Shown here: in pieces, positions 1-5,978 of the stretch | Position numbering within the stretch: the stretch's first letter is position 1 | Layout of the letters: every line of letters begins with the position of its first letter | Source: Thauera sp. | GTDB taxonomy: Bacteria > Pseudomonadota > Gammaproteobacteria > Burkholderiales > Rhodocyclaceae | Direction of reading: 5' to 3' | Assembly: GCA_023150215.1 (NCBI GenBank) | Contig: JAKLLJ010000115.1 | Coordinates: 1-9,128, forward strand | Length of the DNA stretch: 9,128 bases | Translations under genes and position numbers: made by a program | The notes under the pieces: generated by a model | The model's database searches: none | The model's input: only the letters and a program-made list of their open reading frames with translations | What the model was told of the DNA's origin: nothing

Positions 1-1
1 C

Positions 2-126
2 TTGTCCAGATTGGCTGCTCGTTCTTGAGTAACCATGGACCTCATCATAGGAGCCGACTACTGACAGCTCGGTGACCCGGAAATTACAGTTCGGTCATGA
101 AGATGTAATCAGATTATCAGGGTTGG
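2..126. repeat. Direct repeat copy A (duplicated promoter region)
   Basis: Bases 2-126 align without gaps to 3435-3559, with about 106 of 125 positions identical by eye. Identity is highest over 2-87 (6 mismatches) and falls off after that. The second copy is the promoter and 5' leader of the minus-strand CzcE-family gene. Copy A therefore probably serves a minus-strand gene whose start codon lies about 17 bases beyond the left edge. The repeat may continue out of the window. Confidence 0.9.
44..97 (-). promoter_or_regulatory. Predicted metal-regulated promoter, leftward, for an off-window gene
   Basis: Read on the minus strand, a TGAC-N6-GTAAT box (97 to 83) is followed after exactly 33 bases by a TATGAT -10-like hexamer (49 to 44). 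There is no good -35 hexamer, which fits an activator-dependent promoter. The same box and spacing occur in copy B and, on the plus strand, before the phasin-like gene. The box resembles the TGAC-type half site reported for CopR/CusR-family copper response regulators; that assignment is inferred. Confidence 0.6.
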
Positions 127-185
127 ATGAGTCGGAATATCAACCCTCGACGGCGCCTCCTTCCGACCGGCCGGTGACTCGTAGA

Positions 186-239
186 TTACGTCAATGTAAT
201 CGCACGGATATGCTCGCGTCAGCGTGACAAAACTATACT
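186..239 (+). promoter_or_regulatory. Predicted metal-regulated promoter of the phasin-like gene
   Basis: Bases 184-201 form an inverted repeat, GATTAC-GTCAAT-GTAATC. The GTAAT half ends at 200 and a TATACT -10-like hexamer begins at 234, leaving 33 bases between them. That is the spacing seen in both leftward promoters of the duplicated segment. The -35 region is poor, so an activator bound at the palindrome, centred near -53, is likely. The leader to the start codon at 304 would be about 58 bases. Confidence 0.6.
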
Positions 240-303
240 TTTCCCATCGTAGCGTTCTGAAACTAGTTGAAGGGCGCGGGCGACGCGAAAGAGGGAGAGG
301 AAG

Positions 304-594
304 ATGCTCACAGCAGATCAAATGATAATCACTGGCCAACAGCAGCTTGGCGCGATCATGCAACACTCCAATCTTGTCTTGGGGTGCTGTGAGCGACTCA
401 CCGAAGAGAGCATGCGTTCTGCCCGTGCGCTTCTCGCGCAGGTCGAGTCCGACTTTGACGCCCTCCTGCGTGGCGAAACCATTGGATTCATCAACGCAGC
501 TGGCCGAATCGGTCTGGACAGTTGGGCGTCGATGGCTGCGTGCGTCATCGAATTCCAGCGTGAGGCGGTAAGAAAATCCTTCACCTTCAAGTAG
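304..594 (+). CDS. Phasin-like small protein
   Basis: This gene encodes 96 residues with no signal peptide or membrane segment. The start is supported by an AGGGAG/GAGG Shine-Dalgarno tract at 292-300. Residues 1-55 look like the amphipathic helical phasin pattern: an initial 'TADQMI', a Gln-rich helix, then 'ERLTEESMRSARALL'. Phasins coat polyhydroxyalkanoate granules in the cytoplasm, and some act more like stress chaperones. A phasin-like family member of this length would be at the short end. A Cys-Cys pair sits at residues 28-29. The gene is monocistronic in appearance and lies behind a box shared with the czcE-type promoters, so copper or metal induction is predicted. The phasin assignment rests on sequence feel alone and an unrelated helical protein is possible. 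Confidence 0.6.
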   Translation: MLTADQMIITGQQQLGAIMQHSNLVLGCCERLTEESMRSARALLAQVESDFDALLRGETIGFINAAGRIGLDSWASMAACVIEFQREAVRKSFTFK

Positions 595-624
595 CGTGCC
601 CGGCCTACCGATCCCGGCCCGACG

Positions 625-660
625 GTATCTGACAGATACGAAAGACCATGGTCGTGGTCT
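625..660. other. Two adjacent short inverted repeats after the phasin-like gene
   Basis: GTATCT-GAC-AGATAC (625-639) is followed by AGACCA-TGGTCG-TGGTCT (643-660). Both stems are perfect 6-mers. No T-run follows, so an intrinsic terminator is not clear. They could instead be an operator or an mRNA 3'-end structure between the phasin-like gene and the next gene at 751. Confidence 0.3.
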
Positions 661-750
661 CGTTAGGACGGACATTCATCGAGAGAATTCTGTACGAATC
701 CCCTCGCAACGTTCCTGCCGTCACTCTTTGCGGCTCATTGGAGAAATGCC

Positions 751-1005
751 ATGAAATCGAAATCCCTTCTTGCGGTCCTGGCGGCGTTTGCCATGCTCTC
801 GTTCAATTCCATCGCGGCGACTGCGGAGGAAGAGTCCCAAGCCAAATCCGAACAAGTCGAAAAGGCTGACTCGACGGACGCCAAGCGGCATTCCCACGTA
901 AAGGAGAAAGTCGGCGTGCGGCCGAAAGCTGCGGAGGCCAAGGGCGATGATGGCATGGCCGCGAGAGCCAAGCCCAAGCACTACCACCCGCGGGACGGGA
1001 AATGA
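751..1005 (+). CDS. Small exported His-containing protein, function unknown
   Basis: This gene encodes 84 residues. A GGAG Shine-Dalgarno at 740-743, seven bases before the ATG, sets the start. Residues 1-25 form a Sec signal peptide: Lys-containing head, Leu/Ala-rich core and an A-T-A cleavage site before Glu26. The mature 59 residues are charged and low in complexity, with Glu/Lys/Ala-rich stretches and His residues in 'RHSH' (around 46-49) and in the C-terminal 'KHYHPRDGK'. There is no Cys. A periplasmic location is therefore likely. The histidines and the neighbours suggest metal binding or a metal-stress role, but no characterised family was recognised. The gene lies 156 bases after the phasin-like gene and its own promoter was not identified. 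Confidence 0.75.
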   Translation: MKSKSLLAVLAAFAMLSFNSIAATAEEESQAKSEQVEKADSTDAKRHSHVKEKVGVRPKAAEAKGDDGMAARAKPKHYHPRDGK

Positions 1006-1375
1006 CCCCGTACAAAGTGGCGTGGCACATTCGAGGGGGCGTTTGTTGCTGTGACTCCACGCATTTCTGATGTACACGGTGATCGTTGCACTTGCCGTCT
1101 GCTTGCTGCGGCGGTTGGATGCGACATCAAGACGATACCGTTCAGCTATTGCCGGTCTGTATTGATGAAGCGATGGGCCATGACATGCAACCACGGTTGC
1201 CGCGGTGGCTCGGTGGAGGCCCGCGCGGGCCGGCATGTGGCAGGAGGTGGACCTATCGACACTGTCAAGGCGATTCTGATCAAGAATGAGTAGCCATTTT
1301 TCTCGCATGTAACGGTGTTGTGGTTCCACGGTTCTGCCGAAATTTCATCTACCCCTCCACAAAGGCGCCCTTGAA
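1006..1375. other. About 370-base stretch with no confident gene
   Basis: The longest plausible plus frame begins at a GTG at 1051, or at an ATG at 1165, and closes at 1293. It lacks a convincing Shine-Dalgarno, and its product has no recognisable fold. Another short plus frame (1072-1167, 31 residues) starts with a hydrophobic stretch. A perfect 14-base palindrome, GGCCCGCGCGGGCC, sits at 1218-1231. The stretch could hold a decayed gene or the leader of the HD-GYP gene. No promoter or terminator was convincing. Confidence 0.5.
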
Positions 1376-2650
1376 GTGCGCGTGACGGACCCGCTACCCA
1401 ATTCCGCACAACAGATGCGTTGGCTCCTCGCCCGCCGGCTCGGCGCAGCAGTGCTCGTCATCTGCTTGCTGGCGGGGGCTGCTGCCTTCATGTTCGAGGC
1501 ACGCCGTGCGGAACAGGCGGCGCTGGAGACGGCTGAGGCGGCGGCCGCTCATTTTGTGTCACCGGCAATGCAGGCCATGTCGCCCGGAGAGTCCGGGCAC
1601 AAGCACTTGCGTGACCTCCTCGACGGCAGTCACTTCATCGGCATTCGCGTGTTCGACCAAAGCGGAAATTGGGCTTACGAGGTCTGGGACGAGTCTTCGA
1701 ACCGCATCGCGACGACGACCTTACCTTCCCGACCCCCATGGCCGCCGATGGGGGAAAGTCGTCGCACCTGGATAAGCGTAGCGCAGGACGGCCTGATTCA
1801 GGTGGTTCTGCCACTGGCAGGCGGCGACGGCCGATTGGTCGGCTACATTGAGGGTTTCTATCGTCTCGCCCCGGAAGTCCTGTTGCATCAGCGGGAACAG
1901 ATCCGCAATGGGGTCTTGATGGCAGCGGTATCGGCGCTTGCGACCGGGGTCGCCTTGTACCCACTTTTACTCTCAATGTTCGGGCATGCGACGGCCTTGT
2001 CCGACCGTCTCATGAATGCAAACTTCTCCCTCGTACATGCGTTGGGAAAGTCAATCGCCAAGCGCGACATCGACACGGACGCCCACAATTATCGGGTCAC
2101 GCTCTACGCAGCGGCGCTTGCGGAGGAGATGGGGGTATCCCCGAACGAGATCCCGCATCTCGTCATCGGTGCCTTCTTGCACGACGTTGGAAAGATTGGC
2201 ATTCCGGATCATATTCTCCAGAAGCCGGGGCGGCTTTCCGCTGAGGAGTTCGAAGTGATGAAGACCCATACCTTGATGGGTCTCGAGATCATTGCCGGGA
2301 TTCATTGGCTTGAGGGCGCAGCGGAGGTCATTCGTCATCATCACGAGCGGATTGACGGGAAGGGGTATCCCGACCGCCTTGCTGGCGAGGAAATATCGCT
2401 CCATGCACGCATATTCGCGGTTGTGGACGTGTTTGACGCCCTGGTCTCGGCTCGGCCCTACAAGGCGGCGATTTCGCCCTCGGAGGCACTCGCAATTCTT
2501 GAGCGAGAGGCCATGCAGCATTTTGATGCGGATGTGGTCAACGCCTTCAACCGGATTGCTCTCTCATTGCATGGCGAGGTAGCCCGGGCAACCGAGGCCG
2601 ACCTGCACCGAGCAATCCGCCCCTTGTGGCTTCGCTGCTTCAAAAAATGA
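1376..2650 (+). CDS. Membrane-bound HD-GYP domain protein (putative c-di-GMP phosphodiesterase)
   Basis: This gene encodes 424 residues if translation starts at the GTG at 1376, which has AAAGG ten bases upstream. The GTG at 1382 and the ATG at 1415 (Met14) are alternatives, but the ATG has no visible Shine-Dalgarno. A membrane span at about 20-40, an extracytoplasmic sensing region at about 41-175 and a second span at about 178-202 lead into the HD-GYP domain (about 215-400). Key residues are His269-Asp270 in 'HDVGKIGIPD', 'HHHERIDGKGYP' (321-332, with GYP at 330-332) and 'DVFDAL..ARPYK' (351-363). Such proteins hydrolyse c-di-GMP in the cytoplasm. The input domain was not recognised as a named family. 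No GGDEF or EAL domain is present. The gene converges with copK and they share a terminator region. Its link to the metal genes is by position only. Confidence 0.93.
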   Translation: MRVTDPLPNSAQQMRWLLARRLGAAVLVICLLAGAAAFMFEARRAEQAALETAEAAAAHFVSPAMQAMSPGESGHKHLRDLLDGSHFIGIRVFDQSGNWAYEVWDESSNRIATTTLPSRPPWPPMGESRRTWISVAQDGLIQVVLPLAGGDGRLVGYIEGFYRLAPEVLLHQREQIRNGVLMAAVSALATGVALYPLLLSMFGHATALSDRLMNANFSLVHALGKSIAKRDIDTDAHNYRVTLYAAALAEEMGVSPNEIPHLVIGAFLHDVGKIGIPDHILQKPGRLSAEEFEVMKTHTLMGLEIIAGIHWLEGAAEVIRHHHERIDGKGYPDRLAGEEISLHARIFAVVDVFDALVSARPYKAAISPSEALAILEREAMQHFDADVVNAFNRIALSLHGEVARATEADLHRAIRPLWLRCFKK

Positions 2651-2673
2651 AACGGCTCCGCAGGAGCCGTTTC
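2642..2673 (-). terminator. Intrinsic terminator of the czcE-copK unit
   Basis: A perfect 11-bp stem (2649-2659 with 2663-2673, loop GCA) is followed, in the minus direction, by a tract of six T (2647-2642). It lies 23 bases past the copK stop. The stem and T tract overlap the last codons and stop of the convergent HD-GYP gene, whose Phe-Lys-Lys end supplies the A-run. In the plus direction only TTT follows within the stem, so termination of the HD-GYP transcript would be weaker. Confidence 0.85.
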
Positions 2674-2695
2674 GGAAATCGACCCCCCGGTAGCT

Positions 2696-2974
2696 TCAGT
2701 TACGGTGATCCTTGTGGAGAACGCTGTCGAGACGCACGACCTCGTCTCCGTGCATCATGATCTTCTGACCATCCTTGGCCTCCATGACCTCGCCTTGCTT
2801 CATCCTCACCGCACGTCCCAGCTTGTCCTCCATGCCCATCTTCCCGTCCTTGAAAATGTAGACAGTCGAACCATCTTTCAGGGGAATGGACTTCTCGACC
2901 GTCCCGGCATCAACTGCGAAGGCCGACGTGGTGGCAGCAACAAGTGCTGCGATCATCAATGCTTTCTTCAACAT
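2696..2974 (-). CDS. copK: CopK family periplasmic copper-binding protein
   Basis: This gene encodes 92 residues. The start at 2974 is chosen because AAGGAG lies six bases upstream; the frame extends further back but without signals. Residues 1-20 are a signal peptide ending A-F-A. The 72-residue mature protein has the CopK pattern 'VYIFKDGKMGME'. Its mature Met26, Met28, Met38, Met44 and Met54 and His70 fall at CopK positions, and in Cupriavidus CopK the Met28/38/44/54 set is known to bind Cu(I) and His70 to take part in Cu(II) binding. The likely role is binding copper in the periplasm during copper stress. It follows the CzcE-family gene by 115 bases, shares its direction and ends at a strong terminator, so the two are probably cotranscribed from the copy B promoter. 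Confidence 0.93.
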   Translation of the reverse strand: MLKKALMIAALVAATTSAFAVDAGTVEKSIPLKDGSTVYIFKDGKMGMEDKLGRAVRMKQGEVMEAKDGQKIMMHGDEVVRLDSVLHKDHRN

Positions 2975-3089
2975 GCTTTTCTCCTTGAATGAACTGCTAA
3001 AAAATCCAACTAAGAATCTCAACGGGCGCCTCCGTTCGAAGATTGCCCGATGCCTTACCTGCCGTGGTCCCTATGGGACGTTGGCGCTA

Positions 3090-3416
3090 TCAGGAACCGC
3101 TGTACAGAGGGTTTTCTTCGAGATAAACCGTCACCTTATCCGCCCCCGGGACGATCTTTGAAAGCGGGAAGCTGTTCTTTCCCAAGGTATCGAAGGTCCA
3201 GTTGACCGTCTTGTCACCGACCTTCAGTGCAACAGTCTCCAGGCGAGTCACGTTGATATGGCGAGTGCTCGCATTGACGGTAATGGTGCGTGAGGGGGTG
3301 GCGTTGCTGGTGTAGCCATACGCGGCCATCTCACGTTCGCTCTGTGCGAAAGCGGCCGAAGATCCAAGGGTGCTGATCGCCGAGACGGCGAGAACGGCGA
3401 TGATCGACCTTTTCAT
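3090..3416 (-). CDS. CzcE family periplasmic heavy-metal protein
   Basis: This gene encodes 108 residues. AAGGAG seven bases before the ATG fixes the start. Residues 1-24 are a signal peptide ending A-A-F-A before Gln25. The mature part shows the CzcE-family pattern: 'TITVNASTRHINV' (44-56), 'VNWTFDT' (71-77), 'SFPLSKIVP' (82-90) and the closing 'VTVYLEENPLY'. CzcE of Cupriavidus metallidurans is a periplasmic copper-binding protein, so copper or heavy-metal binding is inferred here. The mature protein has one His (residue 53) and no Cys, so its metal site is not obvious from sequence. The gene is first of a two-gene unit with copK. A weak hairpin (AACGG, 3021-3025, with CCGTT, 3032-3036) lies between the two genes. 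Confidence 0.82.
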   Translation of the reverse strand: MKRSIIAVLAVSAISTLGSSAAFAQSEREMAAYGYTSNATPSRTITVNASTRHINVTRLETVALKVGDKTVNWTFDTLGKNSFPLSKIVPGADKVTVYLEENPLYSGS

Positions 3417-3434
3417 GATTGGCTCCTTGTTCAG

Positions 3435-3559
3435 TTGTCCAGATTGGCTGCTCTTGTTTGAGTAACCATGGACCCCATCATAGGAGCCGACTACTGACAG
3501 GTCGGTGACCCGGCAATTACGTTTAAGTCATGAGAATGAAAGGATACGGTCAGGGTTGG
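3435..3559. repeat. Direct repeat copy B (duplicated promoter region)
   Basis: This is the second copy of the segment at 2-126, in the same orientation, with no gaps and about 85% identity. It starts 18 bases upstream of the CzcE-family start codon and covers the predicted promoter. The -10 element and the GTAAT half of the regulator box are conserved in both copies, while the outer part has drifted. That pattern fits selection on a promoter after duplication of a gene plus its control region. Confidence 0.9.
3477..3530 (-). promoter_or_regulatory. Predicted metal-regulated promoter of czcE-type gene and copK
   Basis: On the minus strand a TGAC-TTAAAC-GTAAT box (3530 to 3516) is followed after 33 bases by TATGAT (3482 to 3477). 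Transcription would begin near 3470 and give a leader of about 54 bases. The -35 position is poor, as in the other two promoters of this type in the window. A CopR/CusR- or CzcR-like response regulator is the inferred activator; its gene is not in the window. Confidence 0.62.
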
Positions 3560-3898
3560 CGAGCCGGGTTTCGTTAGCCCAAGGCCTTGACCGAACGGCA
3601 GACGCGCATGCAGCCGGTTGATGACTTGGGCAGGCTCACGAAACGTGCGAGATAGCTCAAAACCGAACTTCCCAAGCTGATGAGTGTTGTCTGATGTTTG
3701 AACGACAACGTTCCGTTCTCGCTATTAGAAAGCTCTGCGGCGACCTCGCAAACCGCATCAGCATCGGGATGACGGCCATCCGAGCCACACTCCCGCCTGC
3801 TGCTCTCCTTGCCTCGCCCCCAAACCTTGGTGCCGCCAACGGAGTTGCGCCCACGCGTGGGAGGGGCAATTTTCGCCACGGCCCTGACGTTTCCAATC
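3560..3898. other. Intergenic stretch between divergent metal blocks, no gene seen
   Basis: These bases lie between the copy B repeat and the control region of the His-rich module. Open frames exist on both strands, but none has a ribosome binding site or recognisable product. The long minus frames that cross here run antisense through clearly coding genes. A degenerate gene fragment cannot be excluded in 3575-3700. No insertion sequence ends or RNA gene were recognised. Confidence 0.45.
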
Positions 3899-3937
3899 GT
3901 TGCGAATTTCCCGCAACAAGCCGGACTCCTGTATAAA
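3899..3937 (+). promoter_or_regulatory. Candidate promoter with operator-like inverted repeat
   Basis: A perfect inverted repeat, GTTGCG-AATTTCC-CGCAAC (3899-3917), overlaps the -35 position of a TATAAA -10-like hexamer (3932-3937), about 50 bases before the His-rich gene. No good -35 hexamer is present. The placement would suit a regulator acting on the middle block. It differs from the T[G/T]AC-N6-GTAAT box of the left block, so a separate regulator is implied. The regulator's identity is unknown. Confidence 0.35.
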
Positions 3938-3987
3938 ACGGCGCACCGATCGCCGAAGGCGCCCAGCCCTCTCGAAACTGCCCCTCC

Positions 3988-4398
3988 ATGACCGTGTTTG
4001 CCGCCCACCCCATCTTCTCGCAAAAGATCGCCCGCGTGCTGGCGAGGGGGGTGATCGGGCTGCTGATGCTGTCGCATGCGCTGTTCGCGTTCTCGAGTGC
4101 GATCTCCCTGTCTCACGACCCCTTGCGTGCAACCACCCACGCGCATGCGTTTGCCGATGCGGACACGGGGCAGGACGATCATGGCCATCGCCATGATGAC
4201 GTCGAGGACGAGGGCGGCCCCCACCAACACGGTCACAACCCGGCTGATCACAGCCATGACAAGCCGAACGTGCCACCCACGCACGCTGTAGATGTTCCGC
4301 CGCTGTCGAATCAGTGGATCGCCGACGAGCGTCGACCCGACTATCCCGCGCCCTGCGCCACGCTTGAGCGCCCGCCAAAACGTCTCCTGATCGTTTGA
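3988..4398 (+). CDS. His-rich single-span membrane or exported protein
   Basis: This gene encodes 136 residues. A basic N terminus leads into one hydrophobic segment at about 20-40 (membrane anchor or uncleaved signal). A hydrophilic region at 50-100 follows, rich in His and Asp, with clusters such as 'THAHA', 'DDHGHRHDD', 'HQHGH' and 'DHSHD'. The end has 'LERPPK' and a single Cys123. The His-rich part is probably periplasmic and would suit divalent-metal binding. The layout recalls small accessory proteins of cation efflux loci (CzcI-like or DUF2946-like), but no family is assigned. The ATG has no good Shine-Dalgarno. The gene precedes a HupE/UreJ-type gene by 61 bases on the same strand and is likely the first gene of that unit. 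Confidence 0.7.
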   Translation: MTVFAAHPIFSQKIARVLARGVIGLLMLSHALFAFSSAISLSHDPLRATTHAHAFADADTGQDDHGHRHDDVEDEGGPHQHGHNPADHSHDKPNVPPTHAVDVPPLSNQWIADERRPDYPAPCATLERPPKRLLIV

Positions 4399-4459
4399 CC
4401 TGTCGAGTTCCGCGCGTGAAGCGCCGGACTCCCCCAGCAAACTTCATCGGAAGACTCTC

Positions 4460-5194
4460 ATGACGCACTCCTTCCCCAGCCGGGGGCGGGCAGCCGTGCT
4501 GCCACGCTCCGGGCCGCTGCTGCACGCTTTCACAGGCGTACTGCTCTACCTGCTCCTGACCGCTTTCGCGCACGCCCATGGCGTGGCCGAGGGCGACAAG
4601 GGCTACATCCAGGAGATCTCGGGTACGCACCTGCTGCCCTTCACCTACCTTGGCGCCAAGCACATGGTCACCGGTTACGACCATCTGCTGTTCCTCGCCG
4701 GGGTGATCTTCTTCCTCTACAAGCTCAAGGACATCGCGCTCTACGTCAGCCTGTTCGCGATCGGGCACTCGGTCACCATGCTGTACGGCGTCTACGCCGG
4801 GGTGAACGTCAATGCCTACCTGATCGACGCGATCATCGGCCTGTCGGTCGTCTACAAGGCGCTCGACAACCTCGGCGCCTTCCAGCGCTGGTTCGGCGTG
4901 CAGCCGAACACCAAAGTGGCGACCCTGGTCTTCGGCCTGTTCCACGGCTTCGGCCTCGCGGCCAAGATCCAGGAGTTCGAGATCGCCCGCGATGGCTTGC
5001 TGCCCAACCTGCTGGCGTTCAACGTCGGCGTGGAGATCGGCCAGTTGCTCGCGCTGGGCGCGATCCTGATCGCGATGGGCTTCTGGCGCCGCAGCGCCGG
5101 CTTCTTCCAGCACGCCTATACCGCCAACGTCGCCATGATGTGCGCCGGGTTCATGCTAATCGGCTATCAGCTCACCGGCCTGTTCGTATCCTGA
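4460..5194 (+). CDS. HupE/UreJ family membrane protein
   Basis: This gene encodes 244 residues, with GGAAGA at 4449-4454 before the ATG. A signal peptide-like segment (about 20-39) ends in 'FAHAHG'. Several membrane helices follow (about 75-87, 92-110, 119-133, 154-167, 184-207 and 220-242). Family hallmarks are 'LGAKHMVTGYDHLLFL' (His68, Asp74, His75), 'IGHSVTM' (His103) and 'FHGFGLA' (His162). HupE/UreJ proteins are linked to nickel or other metal transport for hydrogenase and urease; this branch (HupE/UreJ_2 type) is less well understood. No hydrogenase or urease gene is in the window. It sits between a His-rich protein and the anchor protein, with only a 20-base gap downstream, so an operon is likely. 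The substrate is undetermined. Confidence 0.88.
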   Translation: MTHSFPSRGRAAVLPRSGPLLHAFTGVLLYLLLTAFAHAHGVAEGDKGYIQEISGTHLLPFTYLGAKHMVTGYDHLLFLAGVIFFLYKLKDIALYVSLFAIGHSVTMLYGVYAGVNVNAYLIDAIIGLSVVYKALDNLGAFQRWFGVQPNTKVATLVFGLFHGFGLAAKIQEFEIARDGLLPNLLAFNVGVEIGQLLALGAILIAMGFWRRSAGFFQHAYTANVAMMCAGFMLIGYQLTGLFVS

Positions 5195-5214
5195 GATTCA
5201 AGGAGTCATCCACC

Positions 5215-5907
5215 ATGTACAACACCGATCTTCCCCGCCGCGCCGAACTGCCAAGCACCGGCAAGCTGCTGCGCTCGACCGCCCTGGCTGCCCTGATCGC
5301 CGGCGGACTGCTCGTCACCACCGTGCTGCCCGCCGAGTACGGCATCGACCCCACGGGCATCGGCCGCGCACTCGGTCTGACGCCGATGGGCGAAATCAAG
5401 ATGTCGCTGGCGGCCGAGGCCCGCGCAGAAGAGCGCGTTGCTACGGAAACGGCGCCCGCACAGCCCGTAGCCGTCGCCCCTACGGTTCGTGCCGAAGCGG
5501 CGCCTGTCCCGGCACCGGCGCCTGCGCCAGTCGCGGTCGCCGCACTGCCGCCCGCAGCGGTCGCACCCGAGCCTGTCGCCGGACGACAAGACACGGTGAC
5601 CGTGACGCTCAAACCCGGTCAGGGCGCCGAAGTCAAACTGACGATGAACAAGGACAGCCGTGTCCGCTATGAGTGGGCGAGCGCCGGTGGCCCGGTGAAC
5701 TTCGACACCCATGGCGACCCCTACGACGCGCCGAAAAACTTCTATCACGGCTACGGCAAGGGGCGTAACGAGCTCGGCAACCAGGGCGACCTGGTTGCCG
5801 CGTTCGATGGCAAGCACGGCTGGTTCTGGCGGAACCGCTCCGGCTCCGACGTCACGGTCACGCTCAAGACCCAAGGCGATTACACCAAGATCGAGCGAGT
5901 GTTGTAA
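5215..5907 (+). CDS. Membrane-anchored protein with Pro/Ala linker
   Basis: This gene encodes 230 residues. The frame opens upstream inside the preceding gene, but AAGGAG at 5200-5205, nine bases before the ATG at 5215, sets the start. A single membrane span (about 20-40) is followed by a Pro/Ala/Val-rich linker (about 74-122) long enough to reach across periplasm. A C-terminal domain (125-230) looks beta-rich, with 'TVTVTLKPGQGAEVKLTM', 'HGDPYDAP' and 'HGWFWRNRSGSDVTVTL'. It resembles proteins annotated as 'transmembrane anchor protein', which I recall beside HupE/UreJ-type genes; its function is unknown. A role coupling the membrane transporters to periplasmic partners is an inference from layout. 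Confidence 0.82.
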   Translation: MYNTDLPRRAELPSTGKLLRSTALAALIAGGLLVTTVLPAEYGIDPTGIGRALGLTPMGEIKMSLAAEARAEERVATETAPAQPVAVAPTVRAEAAPVPAPAPAPVAVAALPPAAVAPEPVAGRQDTVTVTLKPGQGAEVKLTMNKDSRVRYEWASAGGPVNFDTHGDPYDAPKNFYHGYGKGRNELGNQGDLVAAFDGKHGWFWRNRSGSDVTVTLKTQGDYTKIERVL

Positions 5908-5913
5908 GCGCAG

Positions 5914-5945
5914 CGCCCCCATCCCGCCGGGGTGGGGGCGTTTCC
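5914..5945 (+). terminator. Terminator-like hairpin after the anchor protein gene
   Basis: Arms 5914-5925 and 5929-5940 pair over 12 bp, including one T-G wobble, around a GCC loop. The stem is very GC-rich and is followed by TTT and a mixed sequence. It begins seven bases after the anchor gene stop and lies 34 bases before the start of the EamA gene. It could terminate or attenuate transcription into that gene. Confidence 0.7.
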
Positions 5946-5978
5946 GATCATTCTGGCCACACCGGTCTGGCAAGGGCA

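Noticed and set aside
81..112. ATTACA...TGTAAT inverted pair in repeat copy A as a wide operator
   Set aside because: The 6-base arms are 15 bases apart, and the outer arm is not conserved in copy B, so only the inner GTAAT half is likely functional.
1165..1293. Short plus frame ending 'VAGGGPIDTVKAILIKNE', vaguely like a flotillin (FloA) segment
   Set aside because: The resemblance is a few residues only, with no upstream membrane hairpin or downstream domain. It is kept as a possible gene remnant, not as a call.
721..1329. Minus-strand open frame of 202 codons
   Set aside because: It covers the small exported gene in antisense and the gap after it. It has no recognisable domain or ribosome binding site.
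2..3559. The two direct repeats as ends of a transposon
   Set aside because: They are direct, not inverted. No transposase lies between them, and copy B works as a promoter region, which explains the conservation better.
3758..5113. Long minus-strand open frame of 451 codons
   Set aside because: It runs antisense through the HupE/UreJ-type and His-rich genes. Its Glu/Asp/Gln/Val/Arg-rich product is typical of a GC-rich shadow frame and has no start signal.
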